Position numbers and translations under genes: made by a program. From the NCBI GenBank assembly GCA_964542875.1, contig CAZIWA010000045.1, positions 1 through 39,493 of the forward strand: a stretch of DNA of 39,493 nucleotides, read 5' to 3'. Source of the DNA: CAZGOM01 sp964542875 (GTDB lineage: Bacteria; Planctomycetota; Phycisphaerae; Phycisphaerales; Phycisphaeraceae). Shown here in pieces: positions 7,136 to 15,812 of the stretch (position 1 is its first letter; each line of letters starts with the position of its first letter). The notes under the pieces are model-generated. The model searched no databases and had not been told where the DNA came from. It was given only the letters and a program-made list of their open reading frames with translations.

Positions 7136-8437
7136 TTAGGCGGCGGCGGTGTAAAGCGCTGCCATGGCGCCGACTTCGCGTTCAGGTTCGTTGGCGCTGG
7201 CGTTGCCCACGGAGTGGACCTGAACGTCTTGCCGGATGGTTCCCAGCACCGTGACAAGCCCCTCGGCGAACTTGTATTCCGTGCTGCGCCGGATGGCCAA
7301 GCCCTTGTAGCGGCCGAGATCGGCAGTCTGGGCCAGATCCCCGTACAGCGCGGCAACCTGGCTGTTTGCCTCCACACGCGGGAATACGGGCACGAGATTG
7401 ACCGGATCGCCGTTAAAAATGAGGCGTTGTTTGCCTTGGATTTCCGCAGCCGTGACACCACCCGCCGAGAGCATGATGTTCACCATCACGTTGAAGAAAT
7501 ACTGGCGCGAGCAGTACCATTCGGCCTCCATGGCCGCCCAGTCCGGCAACATGCCGATGACGGCCAGATGATCGGCCTTGGTCAGTTCGGACCAGGCATT
7601 GCCTGTGCCGACCTTGATGCCGGCGATGTTGCCGATCGTGTCGTTCAATCCCCTGAGCGAAGACACCACGCCTTTGACGCGCAGGTCAGCCAGGCTGCCA
7701 GTGCCAAAAAAGCCGACCCGGTCCAAGTGATACGCTTCGGCGCGGGCAATGCCCCGGCCGATGAGTTCACCCACGATCACGGGGGCATCGTCACCGAGTT
7801 CTTCCGGATAGAAGAGCAAGGCACCCCATTTACGAACCTGAAGCGCGATCTGCGCAAACGTGAGCTGGCTTGCGGTCGGGGCTTCGCCTTCGCCCACCAG
7901 GTACACCACGGGATCGCCGATCTGCTTTTTGTAGTTGAGCGTCGGCCCAGTCATGGGCATCTGGCCGGCCTTCGCCGCAAACGTGCCGTAATTCTGCATC
8001 TGATTGATGATCCGATCGGAATAAATCGGGTCGACCAGAGCGCCGCCTGCGGATGCGTCAATCGTCCCTTGGGAGCGTTCATGAGACTCTTTGAAGTCCT
8101 TTTTGAAAGCGTCCAATGACTTTTGGCTGCCGCAGAAGAGACCAAGCCACATGAGACCGAAGCCGCGCGCCTCCTGTTCGTTTCCGAACATGCCCCTGTA
8201 GTTACCGCGCGCGTCAAAGGTTGTGCGGCGCACGTGCGCGAGCTCAGCGGCGAAATTCTTCGCCATTTCCTTGTGATCGGCCTCCAGTTGCTGGATTGCT
8301 AGCAAAGCCTTTGTGAACTGACCTTGAGGGCCAAAGTGAGCGAGGATGGCGTTGTTGGCGTCTTTGACGCTGATGCAGAAGCTCTTGATTTCCTCAAGAA
8401 ACTCCCGATCTTCTTTGGTGAATGCGGATGCAACCAT
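7136..8437 (-). CDS. Major capsid protein, HK97 fold
   Basis: The 433-residue protein has a helical N-terminal region (about residues 1-75, a scaffold-like delta domain). A 'SQGTIDASAGGALVDPIYSDRI' entry into the capsid core follows near residue 115, then 'MTGPTLNYKKQIGDPVVYLVGEGEAPTASQLTFAQIALQVRKWGALLFYPEEL'-type sequence (given here in parts) that is the classic HK97 E-loop and spine-helix signature. The prohead protease gene directly upstream would remove the delta domain at maturation. Mu itself uses a different capsid gene set, so the head module here is mosaic. ATG 8437 is well placed after the 44-base gap. Confidence 0.93.
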   Translation of the reverse strand: MVASAFTKEDREFLEEIKSFCISVKDANNAILAHFGPQGQFTKALLAIQQLEADHKEMAKNFAAELAHVRRTTFDARGNYRGMFGNEQEARGFGLMWLGLFCGSQKSLDAFKKDFKESHERSQGTIDASAGGALVDPIYSDRIINQMQNYGTFAAKAGQMPMTGPTLNYKKQIGDPVVYLVGEGEAPTASQLTFAQIALQVRKWGALLFYPEELGDDAPVIVGELIGRGIARAEAYHLDRVGFFGTGSLADLRVKGVVSSLRGLNDTIGNIAGIKVGTGNAWSELTKADHLAVIGMLPDWAAMEAEWYCSRQYFFNVMVNIMLSAGGVTAAEIQGKQRLIFNGDPVNLVPVFPRVEANSQVAALYGDLAQTADLGRYKGLAIRRSTEYKFAEGLVTVLGTIRQDVQVHSVGNASANEPEREVGAMAALYTAAA

Positions 8438-8481
8438 TGTGTTTTCGTCCTTGAAAAGGTGGTGTATTTACCGACTGAAAA

Positions 8482-9300
8482 TCAGGGCTTCATGCCCTTA
8501 CGAAAGTCAGCCATGAACTCAGACAGCTCCGACGGGGAACCCTTGCCGACCGGAGCAGGATCGGGATTGGGGACGTCGTCATCATCAGCACCTTGATCAC
8601 CGTGGCCCTGAGCGCTCGCGACGACGTCCTGAATGAGCGAACAGAGATGGCCACCGGGATCGGTGTTGAGGGCTTTTGCGATTGCCTGGACAAGTCCAGG
8701 AGAGAGTTTTTTGGAGAGTGCATCGGCGAGCTGGTCGTAGTCGATGCCGGCAGCGTCGGTAAGGCCGGCCGCGCGGGCCAGGCTCTGGCGGTTGGCCGGG
8801 ATCGCCACAGCCGAGACCTCGATCAATTCAACTTCGGTGAACACGCGGATCCGCTTTTTGACGCCACCGCCTAGGTCATACTCACGCATTTCCCATTCGT
8901 GAGTGATCCAGCCCACGGAAAACGCACGCATGTGCTTTTCATCGAACAGCTGGAGATAGAGGTTTGCCAGTGGGGTATTGGCGAATTGTGCCGTTCCCAC
9001 CAGTTCTGTGTTCGTGACATCCATGGAGAGCCAGGAACCGATCACGGTGGGCTCGCCACCAGGACCGACATATTGGTGGCCGGCGCAGAAAACCGGGTTA
9101 GCCATGAATGTCGGCAACCAGAGTTTGAAGGCTTTGGGTTCTACGATTTCTTCGTAGCGGTCGACGTTGGGGGTGCTCACAGCCGCCGTGATGGTCCGCT
9201 TGTCTTTATCGACGGACTTCACCTGCATGAGTGACGCACCCACATCTCGTTTTTGAGGGGCAATATCACGTTGGCTGGGATCGAGATACTTGAGCTTCAT
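8482..9300 (-). CDS. HK97-family prohead protease (peptidase U35)
   Basis: The 272-residue protein shows the family core: 'TITAAVSTPNVDRYEEIVEP' near the N-terminus, a histidine in 'FCAGHQY' (about residue 75), the serine motif 'MRAFSVGW' (about residue 130) and 'VELIEVSAVAIPANRQS' (about residues 157-173). These supply the His and Ser of the herpes/HK97 protease fold. It cleaves the capsid delta domain and itself during head maturation. The C-terminal third is acidic and scaffold-like ('GADDDDVPNPDPAPV'). It overlaps the portal gene by ATGA and precedes the capsid gene. Confidence 0.95.
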   Translation of the reverse strand: MKLKYLDPSQRDIAPQKRDVGASLMQVKSVDKDKRTITAAVSTPNVDRYEEIVEPKAFKLWLPTFMANPVFCAGHQYVGPGGEPTVIGSWLSMDVTNTELVGTAQFANTPLANLYLQLFDEKHMRAFSVGWITHEWEMREYDLGGGVKKRIRVFTEVELIEVSAVAIPANRQSLARAAGLTDAAGIDYDQLADALSKKLSPGLVQAIAKALNTDPGGHLCSLIQDVVASAQGHGDQGADDDDVPNPDPAPVGKGSPSELSEFMADFRKGMKP

Positions 9301-11639
9301 GCGGCCTCCTTTATGGGCTGAGCAAATCGTTTGGAAAGTTGGTCGATCGTCAGGAATCCGTGCTTATGGATCCGGCCGATCACATCGCTGACTTTGTCGT
9401 TGTGGAACCTGGCGAGCGTGGTGCAACCGCAGTTGACGTCCTCGATCGCTTCGCCAAAACCCCGAGGCTGTTTGGTGGTGAGGCCCGTCTTCCCGGACAC
9501 GAACACATCGTCATTACCGATGGGTTTGTTCATGGTTGATTGCTCGATGGCGAAGTGCCATTCGCGTCCCTTTTCCCGATGCGACCACAGCCAGGATTTC
9601 ATGGGCACGCCGGCTTGCTCGCGCCCGAGCTGGCGCGCCTCTTCGACTGCGCCGCCGACTTCTGTGCGCGCGATCGTGCTGGCGCGCTTGGTCGCGAAAC
9701 CGAACTTTTCACGGATGCGCTCGGCCAACTGGGCGTTGGTTTCCTGCTCTTTTAGGCCCTCTTCCAGCGTTTCACGCAGTTGATTGCGAAGCGTGGAGTT
9801 GGTTTTGGTCAGCCGAATTTCCCGCTGACGCATGGCGGCGAGGGCATTGGGGTCGGAGAGGTTGTAGGGGTTGGGATCCTTGCCCTGTGCCTGCGCGGCC
9901 TCGTCCATGGACTGCTGGCCGCCGAGCTGGTGAGCCCTGCGCATGAGCGGGCCGACTTTGACCAGGAGTTGGCCGTTGGCCTCCACGATGTCGAAGAGAA
10001 TCTGGCCGACGATGTCGCGGCGCTGGCTGGGTGCGACGGCCTTGTTTTCGGGACGGGCTTTCTCCAGGTTGGACAAAACAACCCCGCGCAGATCGTTGAA
10101 ATGGCGCGAAACCTTGCCCTTGACCTGCTTTTCGAGCGGTGCCCAGCTGGCGCGCCAGAGGTCATAGACCTGACGTATGGGCGCCGTCCGGAGGATGTAC
10201 TGGCGCAGCTGCTCGGGCGAGGGTGCGCCCTTGGCCTGCTCGTCATCTTCCTGGCCTGCGTCCAGATCCTCCTGCGTGGCCCCTGGCGGGTCGTCTTGCC
10301 CCAGGAGGCCTCCAGACCCGTCTTTCTTCTCCTCCACGTCCACAAGGCCAAACCCGACCCACCACGTGTCGCCCCACCATTTCTTTTCAAACGGGAGGTC
10401 GAAGGCGTCGATGATCTGGTTCAGGGTCACACCCTTGTCGATCCAGAGCATGGCGGCATTCGCCAGGCTGAGCATCGCGGCCTGGATGGCCGGAATGTTG
10501 CTGGAATCAAAGTAAGCGTAATACCGGCGAGCGTCGGCCTTGGCGCGATAAGCCCCTTGCGATCGGGCGTGGGATTTGAGCTGGCGCAAGTTTTGCTTGC
10601 TCTTTTTCGCGTTCGCCAGGGAAAGGGAATTGTCCTTTTCATGCCCCTGGAGGACGGCCATTTCCCACTCTTCAGCCAGCCAGAGGCCGCGCGGCAGAAT
10701 CAGGTTTTGCCAGAACATCAGTTGGCTGGCGGTGGCGTGCGCATAGTTGGAATCGGTGTAGTAGCCGGCCACGGACGGCGGCACACGGTAGCCGGCGCAA
10801 ATGTCTTCACGGCTGAAGCTTTTGAGCGCAGAAAACTCCATGTCCTTGAACGTGGACTGCATCGCCTGCCAGTTGGCCGTTCCCGTCAAAACCATTACAC
10901 GCCGGCGGTTCGCCGCGCCCGTGTGCTTGGCCTTGAGCTCTTCCTTCAACTCCTTTTTCTGAATTTCGTCGGCCCCATCCGGATAGGAGATCACACCGCC
11001 CGGCTGGACATCGTTGTCCAAGCTGGTCTCATTGGCGACATCGCTCTTGTAATACTGAGCGATGGCAGCCGTCACCGCCTGGCAAGGCCCGGTCGCATCA
11101 GACGGATCGGCAGATTCGTAGTTGGGTTCGAGGATGGCGTGGATGGCTTCCAGTTCCACCCGCACCGGCGCGGCGGTGCCGTTAGCCGAGTAGTGGTAAT
11201 AGAGAATGTCCCCGCCCGGGCCGGTGACGGGCTCAACCTCGTGCCGGCTGCGAACGTGGATCTCAACCACGCGGCCGTTGAGCAAGGTCTTGTGCCAATA
11301 GACACGGCCATCCAGGCACAGATGTGCCTCAGTTGCGCGCCAGAACGCCCGTCCGGTGACGTTGCGGGAGGGCCGATACGCCAGCTCTGCCAGCGGGCCG
11401 CTCTCGATGATGTTGTCGTTGGCGTCACAGATCGTGAGACGCATCATGGCCACGGCATCCGCACGGGCCTGGACGCAGGCGAACACCGCCGCCACCTGGT
11501 TGTAGGGCTTCGTTGGGCGGCTCGAAGTCTGGCCCCCACCAAAGAAGAGCGCGGCCTCGGGGCTCATGAGTGAGAACACAGCCAACGCGGCCGAGCCGAT
11601 GCGGGAAACGAAGTTCCGGATTTTGCCGGGCTTGCTCAT
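9297..11639 (-). CDS. Portal-MuF fusion protein
   Basis: The 780-residue chain joins two head proteins. Residues about 30-410 are an HK97-type portal ('YNQVAAVFACVQARADAVA', 'SREDICAGYRVPPSVAGYY', 'ATASQLMFWQNLILP'), the dodecameric channel for DNA. After an acidic Gly/Asp linker near 'VEEKKDGSGGLLGQDDPPG', residues about 530-760 are a MuF/SPP1-gp7 minor head domain with its 'RASTIARTEVGGAVEEAR' core and a cysteine pair 'NCGCTT'. These two are usually adjacent genes. The stop/start overlaps with terminase and protease are intact, so the fusion is not a frame artefact. MuF protein is thought to be ejected or to aid portal-proximal assembly. Confidence 0.92.
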   Translation of the reverse strand: MSKPGKIRNFVSRIGSAALAVFSLMSPEAALFFGGGQTSSRPTKPYNQVAAVFACVQARADAVAMMRLTICDANDNIIESGPLAELAYRPSRNVTGRAFWRATEAHLCLDGRVYWHKTLLNGRVVEIHVRSRHEVEPVTGPGGDILYYHYSANGTAAPVRVELEAIHAILEPNYESADPSDATGPCQAVTAAIAQYYKSDVANETSLDNDVQPGGVISYPDGADEIQKKELKEELKAKHTGAANRRRVMVLTGTANWQAMQSTFKDMEFSALKSFSREDICAGYRVPPSVAGYYTDSNYAHATASQLMFWQNLILPRGLWLAEEWEMAVLQGHEKDNSLSLANAKKSKQNLRQLKSHARSQGAYRAKADARRYYAYFDSSNIPAIQAAMLSLANAAMLWIDKGVTLNQIIDAFDLPFEKKWWGDTWWVGFGLVDVEEKKDGSGGLLGQDDPPGATQEDLDAGQEDDEQAKGAPSPEQLRQYILRTAPIRQVYDLWRASWAPLEKQVKGKVSRHFNDLRGVVLSNLEKARPENKAVAPSQRRDIVGQILFDIVEANGQLLVKVGPLMRRAHQLGGQQSMDEAAQAQGKDPNPYNLSDPNALAAMRQREIRLTKTNSTLRNQLRETLEEGLKEQETNAQLAERIREKFGFATKRASTIARTEVGGAVEEARQLGREQAGVPMKSWLWSHREKGREWHFAIEQSTMNKPIGNDDVFVSGKTGLTTKQPRGFGEAIEDVNCGCTTLARFHNDKVSDVIGRIHKHGFLTIDQLSKRFAQPIKEAA

Positions 11640-13045
11640 ACGAAAAAGACCTCCGAGCGGATGTTGCTGCGGTTGCCGGCGTGCAGTGCATTTGCCAGGG
11701 CCCAGAATTCATCGGCGTGCCCATCGGCGGTGCGTTCACCTGCAAAGCGCACGTTCCCGGCCGTAGTGACAACCTTCTGCACCGAATGCAGCGCTTCCTG
11801 GATGCTGTGGTCGATCGGGATCCGGATGCGCTTGTCCTGGAAGTAAGGCCGCATATTTTCGGCCAGTTCCTGCTTGAGCTGCATCGTGTAGGTCAGTGCC
11901 TGAACCTTGTAGGTTCCAAACCTACGCTGCCACTCTTCAGCAAGCATCCCGCCCAAGCCGGTCGCATCGACGGCGCACTTTCGGATGGGCAGGCCAGCCA
12001 GGATTGCGTTCCCAATGGCCTGCTGCTGGCTGTAGGGCACGTTCTGGAGACGAACCACCGCGCGGGTCCACATCACCTCGCCCACCGCCTGGAGCAGCCA
12101 GAAGACGGTCAAGTCATGGCGGCGGCCGATGTCGACGCCCAGGTAGAGATCACCGGCAGCGGGGTTCCAGCCCAGGGTCTTTTCATCCCACGCGCGCGGA
12201 TCCGGGGGCAATTCCATCTTGATGGCGTGGTGATGGCATCCACGGATCAGCTCATGCGTGAGGAATGCGCCGGCCTCATCGACAAATTCGCAAAGATATT
12301 CGCGGCGCCATTTGAACTCATCCCCCAAGTTGCGGCGCAGTGCGTCGGCATTTTCGTTCAGCCCGGCCTTGATGGCGTCATGAATGGTGACCTTGCGCAA
12401 GGCAAAATCGTTTTCCCCGCGCTGTGCGGCCTGGCACAACCGGGCGAACTTGTCGTCAGACCGCAGGCCAGGGGTGGAGATCACATCGCAACGGAAGATC
12501 TTTTTGCTGGTGATGGAGGGGAAGGCGGCGGCCCAGATCTCATCGGGATCTTCGTGCATGCCAAACTCGTCGAGCTTCAGGTGCATGCTGAAGCCGCGCG
12601 CGGTGCGCGGGTTTGCCGGGCGGCCAACGATGCGGGCGCCATTGGGCAGGGTGATCACCGTCTGGGTGATCTTCAGCCCGTTCTCATCGACGTATAGGAC
12701 TTCGTCCAGCTCGCCAGAGAGGACGGCTCTTTGGATCTCGCCCGCGATGCCGGAAACCACCTCGGCATAGAGAGCCACTTTGACCATAAATTCGCGGGTG
12801 AGATCCAGCGATGCGGACAGGCACATGACGGATTCACCCGTTTCACAGCCCAGGTGTACGGCGTCCTGGGCGTTGGTCTGGCTTTTGCCGGACTGACGCG
12901 ACCACAGATCCAAGTTGAACCGTGAATCGGTCATCAGGCGATCAGCCTGGTAGGTCCGGGGAACGTAGAGAACGCCCTCGTGGATCGCACGCTTGAGGCG
13001 TTCGATCGTCACGGCCTGGAAGATTTTCGGGTCGGTTTTAGCCAT
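11636..13045 (-). CDS. terL: Terminase large subunit
   Basis: The 469-residue protein has the ATPase P-loop 'SRQSGKSQ' near residue 50, Walker B 'HLKLDEFG' near residue 155 with its catalytic Glu, and a coupling motif at 'VISTPG'. The C-terminal RNase-H-like nuclease begins 'LYLGVDIGRRHD' (first Asp) and includes 'KCAVDATGLGG' (second Asp). It packages DNA into the prohead; in transposable phages it cuts host DNA just outside the phage ends, as Mu gp28 does. It overlaps both the small subunit gene and the portal gene by a few bases. Confidence 0.97.
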   Translation of the reverse strand: MAKTDPKIFQAVTIERLKRAIHEGVLYVPRTYQADRLMTDSRFNLDLWSRQSGKSQTNAQDAVHLGCETGESVMCLSASLDLTREFMVKVALYAEVVSGIAGEIQRAVLSGELDEVLYVDENGLKITQTVITLPNGARIVGRPANPRTARGFSMHLKLDEFGMHEDPDEIWAAAFPSITSKKIFRCDVISTPGLRSDDKFARLCQAAQRGENDFALRKVTIHDAIKAGLNENADALRRNLGDEFKWRREYLCEFVDEAGAFLTHELIRGCHHHAIKMELPPDPRAWDEKTLGWNPAAGDLYLGVDIGRRHDLTVFWLLQAVGEVMWTRAVVRLQNVPYSQQQAIGNAILAGLPIRKCAVDATGLGGMLAEEWQRRFGTYKVQALTYTMQLKQELAENMRPYFQDKRIRIPIDHSIQEALHSVQKVVTTAGNVRFAGERTADGHADEFWALANALHAGNRSNIRSEVFFV

Positions 13046-13856
13046 GAGGCGGGATCTCCTTTAATTGGTCGCCGGCGCTTTCAAAGGCCAGCGCGGCCAA
13101 CTGCTCGCGAATGGATATGTAGACGGCGGGGTCGACCTTTTTGCCGTCTTCGCGGCGCTTTTCGGTAACCTTTAGCTTTTCAGCCAAGGCTTTGATTTTT
13201 CCGAGTACCCCAGTGAGCTTCTGAGTCATTTCCTGCCGGCGCAGTTCGGCGGTCTTCAAGTCGTCGGCCAGTTCCTGGCGCTTGAGTTCGCTGGTTTTGA
13301 GATCGTCTTCGAGCTTCGTCGCCTTGCGAAGATCCTCAGCCTGCTTGAGCTTGAGCTTTGCCAGCTCCAGTTGTCCGGCCTGGTAATTGGCCTGGGCTGA
13401 AATCATCGCGCCGAGTTCTGAGGGGGTCAGATCCTCCAGGCTGTCGGATTCGACCAAGCGCTCGGCCAGCAGTTCGGAAAGGCGGTTGTGCGCCACCTGC
13501 TGCATTGCGGCGACATTGCCCTCAGTGGCGTGCTCCACCGTCAGCCGCGCCAGGCGCTGGGCGTGTTCCCGGCGCACCTGGGCGTAGATGCGGCGGAAGT
13601 GCTCCGCCAAACGATAAACCGCATTTTTGTTGTAGGCGGGCTCTTCGACCGTCCCGCCGCATTCTTTTTCCAGCCACAGGTACGCCTCCAGGACGGTGAC
13701 GGCCTTGTCGGTAAGCATCAAGCCCAACCCGCGCAAGGTGGCGCCATCGAGCGCCAACAACTGCGAGCGCACACCGGCCGTGTCAAAGCGCGCGATCGTT
13801 TCATCGACCATTGCGACCTTGGAAGGCATACTCAAGTTGGCGGCGGCTTCGGCCAT
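13038..13856 (-). CDS. Small packaging subunit, Mu gp27/DUF3486-like
   Basis: The 272-residue protein begins with 'MPSKVAMVDETIARFD' and an N-terminal helical domain, followed by 'YNKNAVYRLAEHFRRIYAQVR', and its middle is a long charged coiled coil. That coil contains an imperfect internal repeat 'LKTSELKRQELADD' / 'LKTAELRRQEMTQK'. This plan resembles Mu gp27 (DUF3486), which pairs with the large terminase and takes the place of a conventional small terminase. Gene order (directly before terL, overlapping it) supports this. The gene starts two bases after the upstream stop. Confidence 0.72.
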   Translation of the reverse strand: MAEAAANLSMPSKVAMVDETIARFDTAGVRSQLLALDGATLRGLGLMLTDKAVTVLEAYLWLEKECGGTVEEPAYNKNAVYRLAEHFRRIYAQVRREHAQRLARLTVEHATEGNVAAMQQVAHNRLSELLAERLVESDSLEDLTPSELGAMISAQANYQAGQLELAKLKLKQAEDLRKATKLEDDLKTSELKRQELADDLKTAELRRQEMTQKLTGVLGKIKALAEKLKVTEKRREDGKKVDPAVYISIREQLAALAFESAGDQLKEIPPHG

Positions 13857-13858
13857 GT

Positions 13859-14119
13859 TTACACGATCCCCAATTCATCTTTCATGGCATCGATGGCCAT
13901 ACGGAGCTGCTTGCCCTCTTCGAGAACCAGGATCAATTCCCCGGCGTAGTCCATCACCTTCTGACCGTCCAGGTCAAAGGGGCTGGCCAGCGGTGACAAG
14001 TAGGTGGCGATACCGATGTTGCTCAGGATCCCACTGGCTTTATTCGTCAGCTTGCGCTGCTTTTCCAGGAGAATGTGGTATTCGCCGATACGTTGAGCGC
14101 GATTTGAAGATGCGGTCAT
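13859..14119 (-). CDS. Small helical protein of the packaging region
   Basis: ATG 14119 is chosen because AGGA lies a normal distance upstream; the longer frame to 14251 only shadows the neighbouring gene. The 86-residue product is largely helical, with 'LLEKQRKLTNKASGILSNIG' and a C-terminal 'VMDYAGELILVLEEGKQLRMAIDAMKDELG'. In length and position it resembles small Mu-like gp25/gp26-type proteins located just before gp27. No catalytic motif is visible, and the exact role is unknown. Confidence 0.55.
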   Translation of the reverse strand: MTASSNRAQRIGEYHILLEKQRKLTNKASGILSNIGIATYLSPLASPFDLDGQKVMDYAGELILVLEEGKQLRMAIDAMKDELGIV

Positions 14120-14160
14120 GCTTAATCCTGTCCCTATAGAAACGCCCTTTATCGGGCCGC

Positions 14161-14535
14161 TTATTTTTGGACCCACGCCATGACGAGGGGAAGGAGCTGG
14201 AACCCAGCCCCGACAACGGTGATGGTGCAGACTCCGCCGCCAACCCACCATGCGATGGTTCTGCTCATCTCAACCAGGCTGTTGGACATCTCATCGAGCT
14301 TGGGATTGATCGCGGCGACCTGTTTTTCAAGCTGTTCGACGCGCTGCTTGGTGAGCGCCTGGTCGATCTTGAGTTCCTGCAAATGTTTGGCCTGGCCGTC
14401 CAGCATTTGCAGAACCCGATTGTTGAGCAGATCCTGCGCCTGCATAAAACCATGTGCATGGGTGCGGTGCTGCTTTAATTCGATGGTTAACAGAACCATC
14501 TCTTTTCGCATTTCGTCTTGTTGCTGATCGCTCAT
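14161..14535 (-). CDS. Coiled-coil protein with C-terminal membrane anchor (XhlA-like)
   Basis: The 124-residue protein is a charged coiled coil over residues about 1-90, followed by one hydrophobic segment ('TIAWWVGGGVCTITVVGAGF', about residues 92-111) and a short C-terminal tail. This coil-then-single-helix plan is that of XhlA-type lysis accessories and some phage membrane proteins. It lies between the membrane lipoprotein gene and packaging genes, where Mu-like phages carry lysis functions. ATG 14535 follows AAGGA. A holin role is possible but not shown. Confidence 0.55.
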   Translation of the reverse strand: MSDQQQDEMRKEMVLLTIELKQHRTHAHGFMQAQDLLNNRVLQMLDGQAKHLQELKIDQALTKQRVEQLEKQVAAINPKLDEMSNSLVEMSRTIAWWVGGGVCTITVVGAGFQLLPLVMAWVQK

Positions 14536-14573
14536 TGGCTTCCTTGCCGTTTGTTGCTTGGGGGCTGGGTTAT

Positions 14574-14623
14574 GGCTCTCGCAAGAGCCAAGGCCCGGCC
14601 CCCTCCAGGTGATATGGAGGGGG
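14574..14623 (-). promoter_or_regulatory. Two tandem intergenic stem-loops
   Basis: GGCTCT/AGAGCC (14574-14579 with 14584-14589, loop CGCA) is followed by CCCCCTCCA/TGGAGGGGG (14599-14607 with 14615-14623, loop of 7). Both are perfect and fill half of the 110-base gap between two membrane-protein genes. No U-run follows, so attenuation or mRNA processing is more likely than simple termination. Confidence 0.55.
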
Positions 14624-14645
14624 TGGCGCGCGGACTGGGGAGGCG

Positions 14646-15743
14646 TCAGGCCGGCGCGGATGGGGCTACCGCAGGTGCGGGTGCAGGTGCGGACGTTTTG
14701 ACGGTGTCGAGCACAGAGGTCGGGGAGAGATTGCGGCTGGCCTTTTTAAAGCCCTTCGAGCTGCGGATGGCGTCCACCTGGTCCCATGTGTCGTCTGTGA
14801 GGTAGTTGCCCAGTTGCCCCAGCTTGCCGCCCGTACCGAAAAGCTCATCACGTTTTTCAAGGGGCTGGTCACCCTTGACCGCTTCGGTGAGTTGCACCAC
14901 TTCTTGGAGTTGGCGCCGGTGAGTCTGGGCGTCCCGATCCTGCTTTTCGTAGGACTGGTAGCGCTCGGCATCGGCTTTGGCCTTGGCTTCTTTTGCGCGC
15001 GACACATCAAGCCACCAGGAGATCACGGCCCAGGCCACACCGGCCGCGATCAGAGCGATGCAGACATATCCGACCGGCTTGATGTGTGAGCCGACAAATG
15101 CAGCCGCGCCACACACCACAAAGAGGCCAGCGCCGCCCCAGGCCATCCGATACTCGGCCCGGTAAACACCCATTGCGATCAAGCCCAACCCCACCAGGAG
15201 GCCCAGGGCGGCCATGCCCGCGAGCCACCAGCCGATCCGACTGTTGAAGATGCCGTTGATGCGCTCAATTTCAGCGTCGTGCGCGATCTTGTCGGCGATC
15301 CGGCCCTGGCGCTCGTTCTCGGCGCGCTTGGCCAAGGCATTGCGCTCATCGGCCAGCGCCTGGATGTTCTGGCGCAGTTGCTCGGCCTGCGCCTGTAGGC
15401 CAGTGACAGCGGCGCCCTGGTCGATGATGGACCGGGCCTGTGCGTCGATGACATCGAGCTTGGGCGCCACGATAGGCACGGCGGTCGGTGCCTGGGTCTG
15501 GATTGTCAGGCGCACGTCGTCGCATGCCGCCAGGATGGCGCGGCCGGCTTCGCCGATCTTGCCGCCGCGCTGGGCCATCTCTTCGCCCAGCTGGCGCGCG
15601 CGGGCAGGATCAGCGGCGACAAAGGCCTTGATTTCAGCGTCGGTCTTGGGCTTATCTTCCTCATCGCAGCCGCTGAGGGAGATCACGGCGAGGCCTGCGC
15701 AAAGTATGGCGGGAATGAGTAAACAGCGGGAAAAACGGTTCAT
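14646..15743 (-). CDS. Inner-membrane lipoprotein with coiled coil, probable lysis region
   Basis: The 365-residue protein begins with a lipoprotein signal, 'LLIPAILCAGLAVISLSGCD', with the lipobox Cys at residue 26. A helical coiled-coil part follows (about residues 100-170, 'LQAQAEQLRQNIQALADERN'). Three or so membrane helices lie between residues about 170 and 250 ('WWLAGMAALGLLVGLGLIAM', 'GGAGLFVVCGAAAFVG', 'YVCIALIAAGVAWAVISWW'). The cytosolic tail is charged and Ala/Pro-rich. The combination of lipid anchor, periplasmic coil and bundle of helices is unlike ordinary Rz1. It may be a fused spanin/holin-like or superinfection protein. ATG 15743 follows AAGGAAG. Confidence 0.6.
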   Translation of the reverse strand: MNRFSRCLLIPAILCAGLAVISLSGCDEEDKPKTDAEIKAFVAADPARARQLGEEMAQRGGKIGEAGRAILAACDDVRLTIQTQAPTAVPIVAPKLDVIDAQARSIIDQGAAVTGLQAQAEQLRQNIQALADERNALAKRAENERQGRIADKIAHDAEIERINGIFNSRIGWWLAGMAALGLLVGLGLIAMGVYRAEYRMAWGGAGLFVVCGAAAFVGSHIKPVGYVCIALIAAGVAWAVISWWLDVSRAKEAKAKADAERYQSYEKQDRDAQTHRRQLQEVVQLTEAVKGDQPLEKRDELFGTGGKLGQLGNYLTDDTWDQVDAIRSSKGFKKASRNLSPTSVLDTVKTSAPAPAPAVAPSAPA

Positions 15744-15812
15744 GGCTTGCTTCCTTGCTTAAAGGGGAAAAAGCGCCTGGACATCCATGTCCGGCGTTCA
15801 AGGCGTTGGTGT

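Noticed and set aside
9780..11573. Plus-strand open frame of 597 codons
   Set aside because: It is antisense to the portal-MuF gene, whose domains are clear; no recognisable protein on this strand.
11570..12697. Plus-strand open frame of 375 codons
   Set aside because: Antisense to the large terminase, with no ribosome site or family.
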